A stretch of 64,000 bases of DNA from an uncultured Collinsella sp. (GTDB taxonomy: Bacteria > Actinomycetota > Coriobacteriia > Coriobacteriales > Coriobacteriaceae). Below the pieces are notes generated by a model that saw only the letters and a program-made list of their open reading frames with translations, made no database searches and was not told the DNA's origin. This document shows positions 51,462 through 60,059 of the stretch, piece after piece (within the stretch, counting starts at the first letter, position 1; the number at the start of each line of letters is the position of its first letter). Location: contig CATXID010000006.1 in the NCBI GenBank assembly GCA_958369225.1, positions 62,001 through 126,000 on the forward strand, in the 5' to 3' direction. Position numbers and translations under genes: made by a program.

Positions 51462-52524
51462 GAGCACCGCTTTCCTTGACCGTCAGCGAGACCAGGCGGA
51501 ATGCGATGGTGAGCACCGCCACGCCAATCACGCCCGAAAGAATATACATCGCGGCCTGGCCGGCAAAGCCAAGGCCCTGCTCCTCGGAATAGGCCTGCAG
51601 ATAATCGCCCGTGGGCAGGGCATCGGCAAAGGTCGGGGTATCGAGACCGACCGAAGCCTGCAGGCTGTCGTCGCCAGCCTCCTGAACGGCGGTCGCGGCG
51701 CCCTCGGCGTCCCACTCACCCCAGGCGTCACCCGTGGCCAGCAGGCCCAGCGGCGTGGCTACGACAAGCACGGCAACCAGGATGAGCGTAGGGACCAGCG
51801 AGGTCTTCTTGGCAGCAACGCCCTCGGCAGCAAGCTTGCCATCGACGGCCTCGGGCCCGACGATAATGCTCGGCGCCGTCTTCTTGATAAAGCCGTAGAT
51901 CGCGGCCGTCGCCACGCCCTCGACCACACCGGCAACCAGCATATGCGGGACCAACATGGCCGGAATAGCCACGGACAGCGGGAAGGGGCAGTACAGCGGG
52001 GCGCCCGAAGCGTTGGTGAAGAGCATCGGCTGAATACCGAACTCGATCGCCGCGCAGAGGGCCGCTACGCACAGCCCGACCCAACCGCTCACGATGGCAG
52101 AAGCCGAGGTGCCCCAGCTTTTGTCGTGCAGACGGCTGTTGAGCGCACGGAACACGATAGCAGCGACAAACGGCAGCACAAAGGCCATGTTAAAGCAGTT
52201 GGCGCCAAACGACAGAACGCCGCCGTCGCCAAACAGCAGCGCCTGCAGCGCCAGCGCGACCGAGACAGCGATAGTCGCGGCCTCGGGACCCAGCAGCAGT
52301 GCGATGAGCGCGCCGCCGACGGCGTGGCCTGTGGTGCCGCCGGGCAGCGGAACGTTAAACATCATGAGCAAAAAGGAGAAGGCAGCGCAAATACCCAGAA
52401 AGGCCATATGCTCGCGATCGAGCGTGGCGCGCACTTTTTTGATGCAGTGAACCCATACGGGCACCATCGCCACCGCCATAACGGCATCGGTCTGCGGGGA
52501 CAGGTAGTTGTCTGGAATGTGCAT
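51439..52524 (-). CDS. CbiM/NikM-type metal transport component, likely NikMN fusion
   Basis: 361 residues, ATG after GGGAGGCGTAT. It starts MHIPDNYLSP: the N-terminal Met-His-Ile-Pro-Asp is the metal ligand of CbiM/NikM proteins. Six to seven membrane segments follow with PLPGGTTGHAVGGALIALLLGPEAATIAVSVAL. The C-terminal part (about 255-355) has a soluble loop and a final membrane helix like the PDGLE/NikN or CbiN subunit. Being preceded by a NikR-type palindrome, I favour nickel over cobalt. Confidence 0.88.
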   Translation of the reverse strand: MHIPDNYLSPQTDAVMAVAMVPVWVHCIKKVRATLDREHMAFLGICAAFSFLLMMFNVPLPGGTTGHAVGGALIALLLGPEAATIAVSVALALQALLFGDGGVLSFGANCFNMAFVLPFVAAIVFRALNSRLHDKSWGTSASAIVSGWVGLCVAALCAAIEFGIQPMLFTNASGAPLYCPFPLSVAIPAMLVPHMLVAGVVEGVATAAIYGFIKKTAPSIIVGPEAVDGKLAAEGVAAKKTSLVPTLILVAVLVVATPLGLLATGDAWGEWDAEGAATAVQEAGDDSLQASVGLDTPTFADALPTGDYLQAYSEEQGLGFAGQAAMYILSGVIGVAVLTIAFRLVSLTVKESGAHGNSRAA

Positions 52525-52581
52525 ATACGCCTCCCGGTTGCCGGCGCATGGGGTTGCAGCGCCGTTTGAACCATTTCATCA

Positions 52582-52609
52582 GTGTTACGAGCATGATGAT
52601 TCGTAACAC
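52582..52609. promoter_or_regulatory. NikR-type operator GTGTTAC-N14-GTAACAC
   Basis: Perfect 7-bp arms (8-9 bp including flanking G/C) with 14 nt between, located 58 bp upstream of the CbiM/NikM start codon. It matches the alternative NikR signal GTGTTAC-N13/14-GTAACAC that I recall from comparative genomics of nickel genes. It suggests repression of the transporter by nickel-bound NikR. Confidence 0.7.
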
Positions 52610-52626
52610 GCCGCAGGCAATGATAG

Positions 52627-52665
52627 CAAAACGGCGCGCCGCCACAAAAGCAGCACGCCGTTTTG
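52627..52665. terminator. Inverted repeat CAAAACGGCG/CGCCGTTTTG
   Basis: 10-bp arms with a 19-nt loop; T residues follow the stem on both strands. It may be a weak bidirectional terminator or end the pheT transcript. Confidence 0.45.
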
Positions 52666-52690
52666 TAATGCGCATGTCATATATGAAAGC

Positions 52691-52756
52691 TCAGCGGTGC
52701 CTTATGTCAAGCACCGCGGTCACGCGGGACCCCACGGCAACTGCCGAGGGGTCCTG
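52691..52756 (-). terminator. Two hairpins behind pheT
   Basis: On the minus strand GGACCCC...GGGGTCC (52728-52755) and GCGGTGC...GCACCGC (52693-52716) follow the pheT stop codon closely. No long T-run is present. A TTGACA lies in the loop of the second hairpin (52705-52710) and could be a -35 of the nickel/cobalt operon. Confidence 0.5.
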
Positions 52757-52773
52757 TGCTCCCAGCGCAAATC

Positions 52774-55227
52774 CTAGCCGCGGACCTCGCCGTTTACGCC
52801 CTTGCACACCTTGGTGACGATCTTCTGGTGCGCCTTCTCGACCTCTTCGCTGGTGAGCGTGTGGTCGTCGGAGCGATACGTAAGCGCAAAGGCCATGGAC
52901 TTCTTGCCCACGCCCACGCGGACCGGGTCGCGATAGACGTCGAACAGGCGCACGCCCTCGAGCAGCTTGCCGCCGGCGCTGGTAATACGGCGCTCAAGAT
53001 CCTCGCAGGTCACAGCGTTGTCGACCACAATAGCAAGGTCGTGCTCAACGGCAGGGTACTGAGAGAACTCACGGTAGTTCTCCTGATTGCGGGCGCCCTT
53101 GATCAGCTTGTCCAAGTCGAGCTCAAAGGCAACGACGACCTCATCGATGCCCATCGCCTCGCGCGCCTCGGGGTGAATCTCGCCAACCCAGCCCAGCACG
53201 GTGCCGCCGGACAGAACCTCGGCCGCACGACCCGGCTGCAAGAAAGCGTAGCCCTCGCCCTCGACGGGACGGAAGCGAACCTTCTCGATGCGCAGCTGGG
53301 CGAGCAGCTCCTCGACAATGCCCTTGCCAAAGAAGAAGCGCAGCTTGCGGTACTTCATGTTCCAGGACTGCTCGCTCCACTGGCCCGAGAGCACGCCCGC
53401 CACGGACTTGGTCTCCTTGGGCAGGCTGGCGTTCTCGCGACCGTGGAACAGGCTGCCGACCTCGTACAGGTGCACGTTGGGCGTGCCGTGGGCCTCGTTG
53501 TAGGCAACGGACTGTAGCAGGCCCGGCAGCAGCGAGCGGCGCATCTCGGTCTGCTCGGCAACCAGCGGGTTCATGAGCACCACGGGGCAGCCGCGGCCCT
53601 CGGTGGACATGCCGATCTTCTCCAGGTCGCCCGGGGCGGCAAAGCCAAAGGTCGTGGTCTCGTTGAGGCCGCAGGCGCGCAGGATCTCGCCGACCTTACG
53701 GGTGAGCTTCTGCTCGCGGGTCAGGCCGCCGATGTGGTTCTTGGCAGCCGGGATGGTCGCCGTCACGCGGCCCATGCCCCACAGGCGCAGGACCTCCTCG
53801 ATCAGGTCGATCTCGCGCGGCAGGTCGGGACGGAAGCTCGGCGGGGTAACCATAAAGTCCTCGCCGTCGCGCTCGACGGTGCAGCCCAGACGGGTGAGCG
53901 AACGCTCGATAAAGTCGGGCTCGATGTCGGCACCGCAAATGGCGTGCACGCGGGCCAGGCGCAGCTTAATGCTGTCGATGGTCTTGGGCGCGGGGAAAAC
54001 GTCGACATAGCCGGGAGCGACCTCGCCGCCGGCGATCTGTTCGATGAGCGCGCAGGTAACGTTGGCAACATCCACGCAGCCGGTCTCGTCAACCTGGCGC
54101 TCAAAGCGAATGGAGGCGTCGGAAATCAGCGACAGATCGCGGCTGGTGTGCGAGGTGCGACCGGCGTTGAAGCAGGCACTCTCGACCATCACGTCGACGG
54201 TGTCGTCCTCGATCTCGGAATCCATGCCGCCCATAACGCCGGCCAACGCCATGGGGCGCTCGCCGTCGGTAATAAGGCCCATGCCGGCGTCGAGCACGCG
54301 CTCCTCACCGTCGAGGGTCGTGAACTTCTCGTCCTGCTGGGCGGCGCGAACCACCACGCGACGCCTGCCCTCGCGCTCGGCAAAGGTATCCAGGTCAAAG
54401 GCGTGCAGCGGCTGACCGGTGAGCATCATCACGTAGTTGGTGATGTCGACGATGTTGTTGTGCGGGCGCACGCCCAGGGCGTTGAGGCGCTTGACCATCC
54501 AGTCGGGCGAGGGGCCGACCTTCACGTTGCGCACGATGCGGGCGACATAGCGGTCGCACAGACCTTCGTCAGCGATCTCGACGGAAAGCTCGTCGTCGGT
54601 CGCGCGACCGGTTTCGGCCTTGATGGCGGGCAGCTCAACGTGGAAATCGCGGTCGAAGATGGCGCCGGTCTCGCGGGCCATGCCGATCATGGACAGGCAG
54701 TCGGGACGGTTGGGCGTGATCTCACAGTCGAGCACGGTGTCGCTCGAGCCCACATACTCGGCAAACGGCATGCCGCAGGGCGTATCCTCGGGCAGGATCA
54801 TAATGCCGGAGTGGTCGCCGCCCAGGCCGAGCTCGCGCGCGGAGCAGTTCATGCCCATGGACACGACGCCGCGAAGTTTGCTCTTCTTGATCTTGACGTC
54901 GCCGGGCAGAACTGCGCCAATCATGGCCGTGACGATGTGGTCGCCGGCCTCGAAGTTCTGCGCGCCGCAGACGATCTGCAGCGGGGCGGGGTTGCCATCG
55001 GCGTCGAGGTTCTTGTCGCCCACGTCGACCGAGCACACATACATGTGGTCGCTATCGGGGTGCGGGGTCTTGGTGAGCACCTTGGCGGTCACCACGTGGT
55101 CGAAGGATTCTCCCACAGTGTCAATCGCCTCGACCTCGGTGCCGGTACGGATATATTCGTCCGAAAGGGTCTTGGGATCCTCCGGAATATCGATCATGGT
55201 CTTGAGCCAGTCGTAAGAAACTCTCAC
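52774..55227 (-). CDS. pheT: Phenylalanyl-tRNA synthetase beta subunit
   Basis: 817 residues, start GTG after AAGGAGTAATCAA. The N-terminal MRVSYDWLKTMIDIPE and an EMAP-like tRNA-binding domain (about 40-150, TAKVLTKTPHPDSDHMYVCSVDVG) are followed by the B3/B4 editing region, B5, the catalytic-like core (LMNPLVAEQTEMRRSLLPGLLQS) and the ferredoxin-fold anticodon-binding domain at the C-terminus (FSQYPAVEHDLAIVVDNAV). It forms the alpha2-beta2 enzyme with pheS, 45 nt upstream. Confidence 0.97.
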   Translation of the reverse strand: MRVSYDWLKTMIDIPEDPKTLSDEYIRTGTEVEAIDTVGESFDHVVTAKVLTKTPHPDSDHMYVCSVDVGDKNLDADGNPAPLQIVCGAQNFEAGDHIVTAMIGAVLPGDVKIKKSKLRGVVSMGMNCSARELGLGGDHSGIMILPEDTPCGMPFAEYVGSSDTVLDCEITPNRPDCLSMIGMARETGAIFDRDFHVELPAIKAETGRATDDELSVEIADEGLCDRYVARIVRNVKVGPSPDWMVKRLNALGVRPHNNIVDITNYVMMLTGQPLHAFDLDTFAEREGRRRVVVRAAQQDEKFTTLDGEERVLDAGMGLITDGERPMALAGVMGGMDSEIEDDTVDVMVESACFNAGRTSHTSRDLSLISDASIRFERQVDETGCVDVANVTCALIEQIAGGEVAPGYVDVFPAPKTIDSIKLRLARVHAICGADIEPDFIERSLTRLGCTVERDGEDFMVTPPSFRPDLPREIDLIEEVLRLWGMGRVTATIPAAKNHIGGLTREQKLTRKVGEILRACGLNETTTFGFAAPGDLEKIGMSTEGRGCPVVLMNPLVAEQTEMRRSLLPGLLQSVAYNEAHGTPNVHLYEVGSLFHGRENASLPKETKSVAGVLSGQWSEQSWNMKYRKLRFFFGKGIVEELLAQLRIEKVRFRPVEGEGYAFLQPGRAAEVLSGGTVLGWVGEIHPEAREAMGIDEVVVAFELDLDKLIKGARNQENYREFSQYPAVEHDLAIVVDNAVTCEDLERRITSAGGKLLEGVRLFDVYRDPVRVGVGKKSMAFALTYRSDDHTLTSEEVEKAHQKIVTKVCKGVNGEVRG

Positions 55228-55272
55228 TTGATTACTCCTTATGAGAAAGAAATGCCTGAAAAAACGGGTGAT

Positions 55273-56349
55273 TTAGAACTGATTGAGGAACCTCATATCG
55301 CCCGTCATGAGAGTTCTGAGGTCGGGCAGGTCGTAACGCAGGGCCGCGACGCGCTCGGCGCCAATGCCAAAGGCGAAGCCGGTGTACTTCTCGGGGTCGA
55401 TGCCACAGTTGATCAGGACGTTGGGGTCGACCATGCCGCAGCCCAGGATCTCGATCCAGCCGCTGTGCTTGCAGAAGTTGCAGCCCTTGCCGCCGCAGAC
55501 GTGGCAGCTCACGTCCACCTCGCAGCTGGGCTCGGTGAAGGGGAAGAAGTGCGGGCGATAGCGCGTCTTGCGGTCCTCGCCAAACATGCACTTAACAAAG
55601 TAGTCGAGCGTGCCCTTAAGGTCGCCAAAGGTGATGCCCTCGTCGACGACCAGGCCCTCGATCTGGTTGAACTGCGGCAGGTGGCAGGCGTCGGCCGTGT
55701 CGGGACGGTAGACGGTGCCCGGGCAGATCATGTAGATGGGCGGCTTTTGCGACTCCATGGTGTGGATCTGCACGCCCGAGGTCTGGGTGCGCAGCAGCAC
55801 ATCGGACTCGCCGTGGGCGTGAGCCTCGGGGTGCGCGACGCTGCCGGGGTTGTTGTCGACCACGTAGAAGGTATCGCGGGCCGAGCGGCTCGGGTGATCC
55901 ATGGGGGCGTTGAGCGCGGTGAAGTTGTAATAGGAGGTGTCGACCATGGGGCCAGACTCGACGGTGTAGCCGATGCCGCAGAAGATGTCCTCGGCCTCCT
56001 CGATGATCTGCTTGATCAGGTGCTGGTGGCCGATCTGCGGACGGATACCCGGTAGCGTGATGTCGACGGCGTCGTGCTCCAGTGCGCGCTTGAGGGCGGC
56101 GGCCTTCATCTCGGTGTTGCGCTCGTCGAGCATGCCCTCAATCAGCTGGCGCATCTCGTTGGCTCGCTTGCCCATCACGGGACGATCCTCGGGGGCGAGC
56201 TTGCCCATCATGCGCATCAGGCCGGTGATGCGGCCCTTGCGGCCGAGCAGCTCAACGCGCGCAGCCTCGAGCTTTGCGGCGTCGTCGGCGCCTGCGACGA
56301 GCTCCTTGGCCTCTTCCTCGAGTTTGACCAGATCATCAATCAGACTCAT
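55273..56349 (-). CDS. pheS: Phenylalanyl-tRNA synthetase alpha subunit
   Basis: 358 residues from ATG 56347-56349 after AAAGGGAAGAC. The open frame reaches 56715, but that part lies in the T-box leader and is not coding. The N-terminal coiled coil (SLIDDLVKLEEEAKELV) is followed by class II motifs: HPSRSARDTFYV (motif 1 region), VYRPDTADACHLPQFNQIEGLVVD (motif 2) and FGIGAERVAALRYDLPDLR (motif 3, GIGxER). It charges tRNA-Phe with pheT. Expression is very likely controlled by the T-box. Confidence 0.97.
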   Translation of the reverse strand: MSLIDDLVKLEEEAKELVAGADDAAKLEAARVELLGRKGRITGLMRMMGKLAPEDRPVMGKRANEMRQLIEGMLDERNTEMKAAALKRALEHDAVDITLPGIRPQIGHQHLIKQIIEEAEDIFCGIGYTVESGPMVDTSYYNFTALNAPMDHPSRSARDTFYVVDNNPGSVAHPEAHAHGESDVLLRTQTSGVQIHTMESQKPPIYMICPGTVYRPDTADACHLPQFNQIEGLVVDEGITFGDLKGTLDYFVKCMFGEDRKTRYRPHFFPFTEPSCEVDVSCHVCGGKGCNFCKHSGWIEILGCGMVDPNVLINCGIDPEKYTGFAFGIGAERVAALRYDLPDLRTLMTGDMRFLNQF

Positions 56350-56433
56350 GTCTTCCCTTTCGTCTCTCGCGCTCTCCGTTTGCCGAGGCGGCTGCCGCCG
56401 TCTGGCGTTGTGAAAACGCGGCCCGGTTCGGTA

Positions 56434-56715
56434 ACAAAAAAACCGCCCTCGGGCATTTACATTGCCCAAGGACGGTTGAATTCCGCGGTACCACCTTGTT
56501 TGACGCGGCGGATGTCTAGCCCGCCGTGCCCACTCTGCGCCCCTTATCGCGAGGCTCACGGCTTCCCTACTGGGGACATCGCCGCCGCTGGCCGCGTGCC
56601 CGTTGAGGTCGCTGCTCGGGAGTGAACGCTTGGCCCTTGTCACCGCAGGAAGGCTTGCAGCCCATGACCTTCCCTCTCTTGCCGGCGACGCGGCGGGCAA
56701 AACCCTCTCCGTCAA
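56434..56715 (-). promoter_or_regulatory. T-box riboswitch of pheST
   Basis: Minus strand: an irregular leader with a long stem, then AAGGTGGTACCGCGGAA (the T-box sequence, centre about 56488), then a terminator stem CCGTCCTTGGGCA/TGCCCGAGGGCGG followed by TTTTTTT. Uncharged tRNA-Phe pairing through the T-box TGGTA would allow the antiterminator. The specifier codon was not assigned with confidence. The 85 nt between the terminator and the pheS start contain nothing else. Confidence 0.92.
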
Positions 56716-56855
56716 CGCATCGGGCTATAGGATACCACATTGTGTGGGCGTATCGCCGCGTTCCGTTTTGTTCGTGCTGGGTACAAGGCAGGTAGCTGTG
56801 CAAACTGGCCGCGCGCCCACCCGAAGCGCTCGGCTCACGAGATCAAGGATATGGT

Positions 56856-58430
56856 ATGGGAAAGAAACTCGATAAGAAGGCCGAGCCCGCAGCGGGCAAG
56901 ACATCCAAAGGCATGAAGGTCGATAAGGCCGTCAAAAAATTCCGCAAGCTCGAGGGCAAGCTGTGGACCCGCGAGTACCTGCTCAAGATTGCCGAGTTTG
57001 ACGGCGCGACCATTGCTCCCGCCAACGGCGCCGCGGCCCGCGCCGATGCTATGGGCACCCTTGCCGGCGAACATCACAAACTCCTGACCAGCAAAAAGTC
57101 TGTTGAGCTTGTGCGCTCTCTCGCGCGTGAGACGGTCGCGGGCGGAAAGATCGACGACCCGCAGCTGCTCGATGAGATCCGCGTGCTCGGCCGCGACCAG
57201 CGCGAGGCAAGCGCCATCCCCACCGAGGAGGCCGAGGCCTGGACCAGGCTCACCTGCGAGGCCGACGCCGTGTGGCACAAGGCCAAGACGGCCAATGACT
57301 GGGCGAGCTTTGAGCCCTATGTGGATAGAATCGTCGCCCAACTTAAGCATCAGGCCGAGCTCATGGACCCCAAGCGCGACCCCTACGATGTTTGGCTCGA
57401 CCAGTACGAGCGCGGCCTTTCCACCAAGAGCTTCGACGCGTTTTGCGATGAGGTCAAGGCGACGGTCGTGCCGCTCGTGCACGCCATCGGCGAGCGCGGC
57501 CAGCAGCCCGCTGCCGACTTTTTGCACGCGCATGTGCCCGAGGCCGCCCAGCGCGCCATGAGCTTCGACCTTATGAAGCTCGTCGGCCTGGACCTAAACG
57601 ACACCACGCTTGCCTTTACCGAGCACCCGTTTAGCGAGGGCTTTGCCGTGGGCGACGCGCGCATCGCGACGCACATCTACGAGGACGACTGCATCTCCAA
57701 CGTCTACAGCATCATCCACGAGGCGGGCCACGCCATGTACGAGCTGGGCGTCAATCCTGCCTACGCGCGCACCTGCCTGGAGGGCGGCACCTCCATGGGC
57801 ATCCACGAGAGCCAGAGCCGCTTCTTTGAGAACACTGTGGGTCGCAGCCGCGCCTTTATGGGCCCGCTGCTCGAGGTGCTGCGCCGTCACGCGCCCGAGG
57901 TCTACGGCGACGTTGACGAGGACACGCTCTACCGCGCCGTGAACATCGCGCAGCCGTCGCTGATCCGTACCGAGGCGGACGAGCTCACCTACCCGCTGCA
58001 TATCATGGTGCGCTACGAGATTGAGCGCATGCTGTTTGCCGGCGAGGCCACGGCCAAGGACATCCCCGCGCTTTGGAATCGCTTTATGGACGAGTACCTG
58101 GGCATTCCGGTTCCCGACGACACGCGTGGCTGCCTGCAGGATACGCACTGGAGCGGCGGCTCGTTTGGCTACTTCCCCACCTATGCGCTGGGCAGCGCCT
58201 ACGACGCCATGTTCGTGCCGGCCATGTGCCGCGACGGCGTCGACCTTACCGGTGCTTGTGCGAGCGGCGACCTGACACCCGTCCGCGCCTGGCTCGGCGA
58301 GCACATTTGGCAGTGGGGCCACGCCAAGGACGCGCCGGAGCTCATCAAGGGCGCGTGCGGTATGGCGTTCGATGCCCGCTACTACTGCAGCTACCTACAG
58401 GACAAGTTCACCACGCTCTACGAGCTGTAA
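56856..58430 (+). CDS. Carboxypeptidase Taq (M32) family metallopeptidase
   Basis: 524 residues, ATG after AAGGATATGGT. The zinc site HEAGHAMYELG (HExGH) is followed by GIHESQSRFFENTVGRS, where the third ligand Glu lies, and by IRTEADELTYPLHIMVRYE; these are M32 hallmarks. The first 45 residues are Lys-rich and differ from typical members. It removes C-terminal residues from peptides in the cytosol. It is transcribed away from the pheST T-box. Confidence 0.95.
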   Translation: MGKKLDKKAEPAAGKTSKGMKVDKAVKKFRKLEGKLWTREYLLKIAEFDGATIAPANGAAARADAMGTLAGEHHKLLTSKKSVELVRSLARETVAGGKIDDPQLLDEIRVLGRDQREASAIPTEEAEAWTRLTCEADAVWHKAKTANDWASFEPYVDRIVAQLKHQAELMDPKRDPYDVWLDQYERGLSTKSFDAFCDEVKATVVPLVHAIGERGQQPAADFLHAHVPEAAQRAMSFDLMKLVGLDLNDTTLAFTEHPFSEGFAVGDARIATHIYEDDCISNVYSIIHEAGHAMYELGVNPAYARTCLEGGTSMGIHESQSRFFENTVGRSRAFMGPLLEVLRRHAPEVYGDVDEDTLYRAVNIAQPSLIRTEADELTYPLHIMVRYEIERMLFAGEATAKDIPALWNRFMDEYLGIPVPDDTRGCLQDTHWSGGSFGYFPTYALGSAYDAMFVPAMCRDGVDLTGACASGDLTPVRAWLGEHIWQWGHAKDAPELIKGACGMAFDARYYCSYLQDKFTTLYEL

Positions 58431-58455
58431 AGCCTAGGCAGCACGCCAACGCAAA

Positions 58456-58492
58456 GGGGCGCCGCAGGATCTATCCGCGGCGCCCCTTTTTT
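58456..58492 (+). terminator. Intrinsic terminator of the M32 gene
   Basis: 10-bp stem GGGGCGCCGC/GCGGCGCCCC with TTTTTT following. Confidence 0.95.
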
Positions 58493-58510
58493 CATCTAAG
58501 CCAGAGACCC

Positions 58511-58564
58511 GGCACTTGGGGACGTTCCTTTTATGCCGGCACAATAGGAACGTCCCCAAGTGCC
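58511..58564. repeat. GGGGACGTTCCT foldback element
   Basis: A 19-bp perfect inverted repeat (GGCACTTGGGGACGTTCCT and its complement) with a 16-nt centre containing TGCCGGCA. Related fragments are at 6793-6833 and 4384-4410. It is probably a REP-like dispersed element. Confidence 0.8.
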
Positions 58565-58583
58565 GAAAAATGAAATTGAACGT

Positions 58584-58648
58584 CAGATTGCCGCTTGGGG
58601 CCGTTTGCAGCGTCGAGCAGTTACGCGGTTTGGTAAAACCGCGTAACT
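58584..58648 (-). terminator. Stem-loop plus conserved tag behind glmM
   Basis: Perfect 13-bp hairpin AGTTACGCGGTTT-GGTA-AAACCGCGTAACT begins inside the glmM stop codon. It is followed (minus strand) by TCGACGCTGCAAAC, 7 variable nt and AGCGGCAATCTG, the same tag found behind htpG (4526-4557). No T-run. Confidence 0.6.
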
Positions 58649-59978
58649 ATAGAGCCTCCAGTGCGTTGGCGATGCGCTTCATGGCGGCGTCGGCAGCTGC
58701 TTGGTCGGGGGCTTCGGCCAAAACGCGAATCACCGACTCGGTTCCGCTCTTGCGCACGAGCACGCGGCCCTCGCCCGCCAGCGACGCCTCGGCCTCGGCG
58801 ATCGCGTTCTGCACGCCCATGTTCTCGAGCGCGGCGTCCTTGTCGGCCACGCGCACGGCAACCTGCGCCTGCGGCAGCAGCTTGCACGGAGCCGTGAGCT
58901 GCGAGAGCATCTCGCGCTCGGCACGAATCACTTCCATCACGCGCAGCGAGGTCATAATGCCGTCGCCCGTGCGCTCGATATCGCCAAAGATCGTATGACC
59001 CGTCTGCTCGCCGCCCAGGCTGTAGCCGCCCTCGCGCATCTTGGCATACACGTGACGGTCACCCACGCCGCTGGTCACGGCACTCAGACCGGCAAGCTCC
59101 AACGACTTGATCAGGCCAAAGTTGCTGGCGATCGTCGGCACCACGGTACCGCCCGAGAGGCGCCCGTGCTTGTTTAGATACACGCCGCACACGTACAGGA
59201 TCTGGTCGCCGTCGACCACGCGACCGCGCTCGTCCACGGCCAAGCAGCGGTCGGCATCGCCGTCGTAGGCAAAGCCCACATCCAGTCCCTGCTCCACCAC
59301 ATGGCGCTGTAAGCGCTCCATATGCGTAGAGCCGCAATCGACGTTAATGTTAAAACCATCGGGCGCGGCGTTAATCACGCGCACGTCGGCACCCAACGCG
59401 TCGAACACCGGCTTGGCCACCGAGGACGCCGAGCCGTTGGCGCAGTCGAGACCGATCTTGACGCCCTGCAGTGAAAAGTTCGCACTCGCGATGAGCGAGG
59501 CAATATAGCGGTTGCGGCCCTGCATGTAATCCACCGTGGCACCGATATGGTTGCCCGTGGCCAGCGGCACTTCGCTCTTGCCATCGATGTAATCCTCGAT
59601 GAGCTCCAGCACGTCCTCGTCCATCTTAAAGCCGTCGCTGTTGACGAGCTTAATGCCGTTATCGCAAAACGGGTTGTGGCTTGCGCTGATCATGATGCCG
59701 CAATCGAAGCAGCCCTCCACGGTCTGATGTGCCACGCCCGGCGTCGGGATCACGTGCAGCATGTAGGCGTCCGCGCCACTCGCGACCAAGCCGCTCACCA
59801 GCGCCGCCTCGAACATATAGCTCGAGCGACGTGTATCCTTGCCCACGATCACGCGTGCCTTGGTCCCGCGGTTGGCGCCGTAATACCAGCCCACAAAGCG
59901 GCCAATCTTATAAGCGTGCTCCACCGTCAGCCCAACGTTGGCCTCGCCGCGAAAGCCGTCGGTGCCAAAGTACTTCAT
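58647..59978 (-). CDS. glmM: Phosphoglucosamine mutase
   Basis: 443 residues. It starts MKYFGTDGFRGEANVGLT (GTDGFRG, the family signature), with the phosphoserine loop GIMISASHNPFCDNGIKLV, the Mg loop FAYDGDADRCLAVDE and the sugar-binding GGEQTGHTIF. The C-terminal phosphate site RKSGTESVIRVLAE is intact. It converts glucosamine-6-P to glucosamine-1-P for peptidoglycan precursor synthesis. ATG follows GAGGATCTCTT. Confidence 0.97.
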   Translation of the reverse strand: MKYFGTDGFRGEANVGLTVEHAYKIGRFVGWYYGANRGTKARVIVGKDTRRSSYMFEAALVSGLVASGADAYMLHVIPTPGVAHQTVEGCFDCGIMISASHNPFCDNGIKLVNSDGFKMDEDVLELIEDYIDGKSEVPLATGNHIGATVDYMQGRNRYIASLIASANFSLQGVKIGLDCANGSASSVAKPVFDALGADVRVINAAPDGFNINVDCGSTHMERLQRHVVEQGLDVGFAYDGDADRCLAVDERGRVVDGDQILYVCGVYLNKHGRLSGGTVVPTIASNFGLIKSLELAGLSAVTSGVGDRHVYAKMREGGYSLGGEQTGHTIFGDIERTGDGIMTSLRVMEVIRAEREMLSQLTAPCKLLPQAQVAVRVADKDAALENMGVQNAIAEAEASLAGEGRVLVRKSGTESVIRVLAEAPDQAAADAAMKRIANALEAL

Positions 59979-60059
59979 AAGAGATCCTCTCTATAGACAA
60001 AGGCGCGCCGCCAAAGCAACGCGCCGCCAGCCTATTATCCTTTAAAGCAACCGCAGGGG

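Noticed and set aside
53734..56055. A 773-codon plus-strand frame opposite pheT and pheS
   Set aside because: It is a frame shadow of pheST; composition is Gly/Val/His/Ala-rich with no domain.
56350..56715. N-terminal extension of pheS
   Set aside because: The region is the T-box leader with terminator; the translated stretch is Arg/Pro-rich and not conserved in the family.
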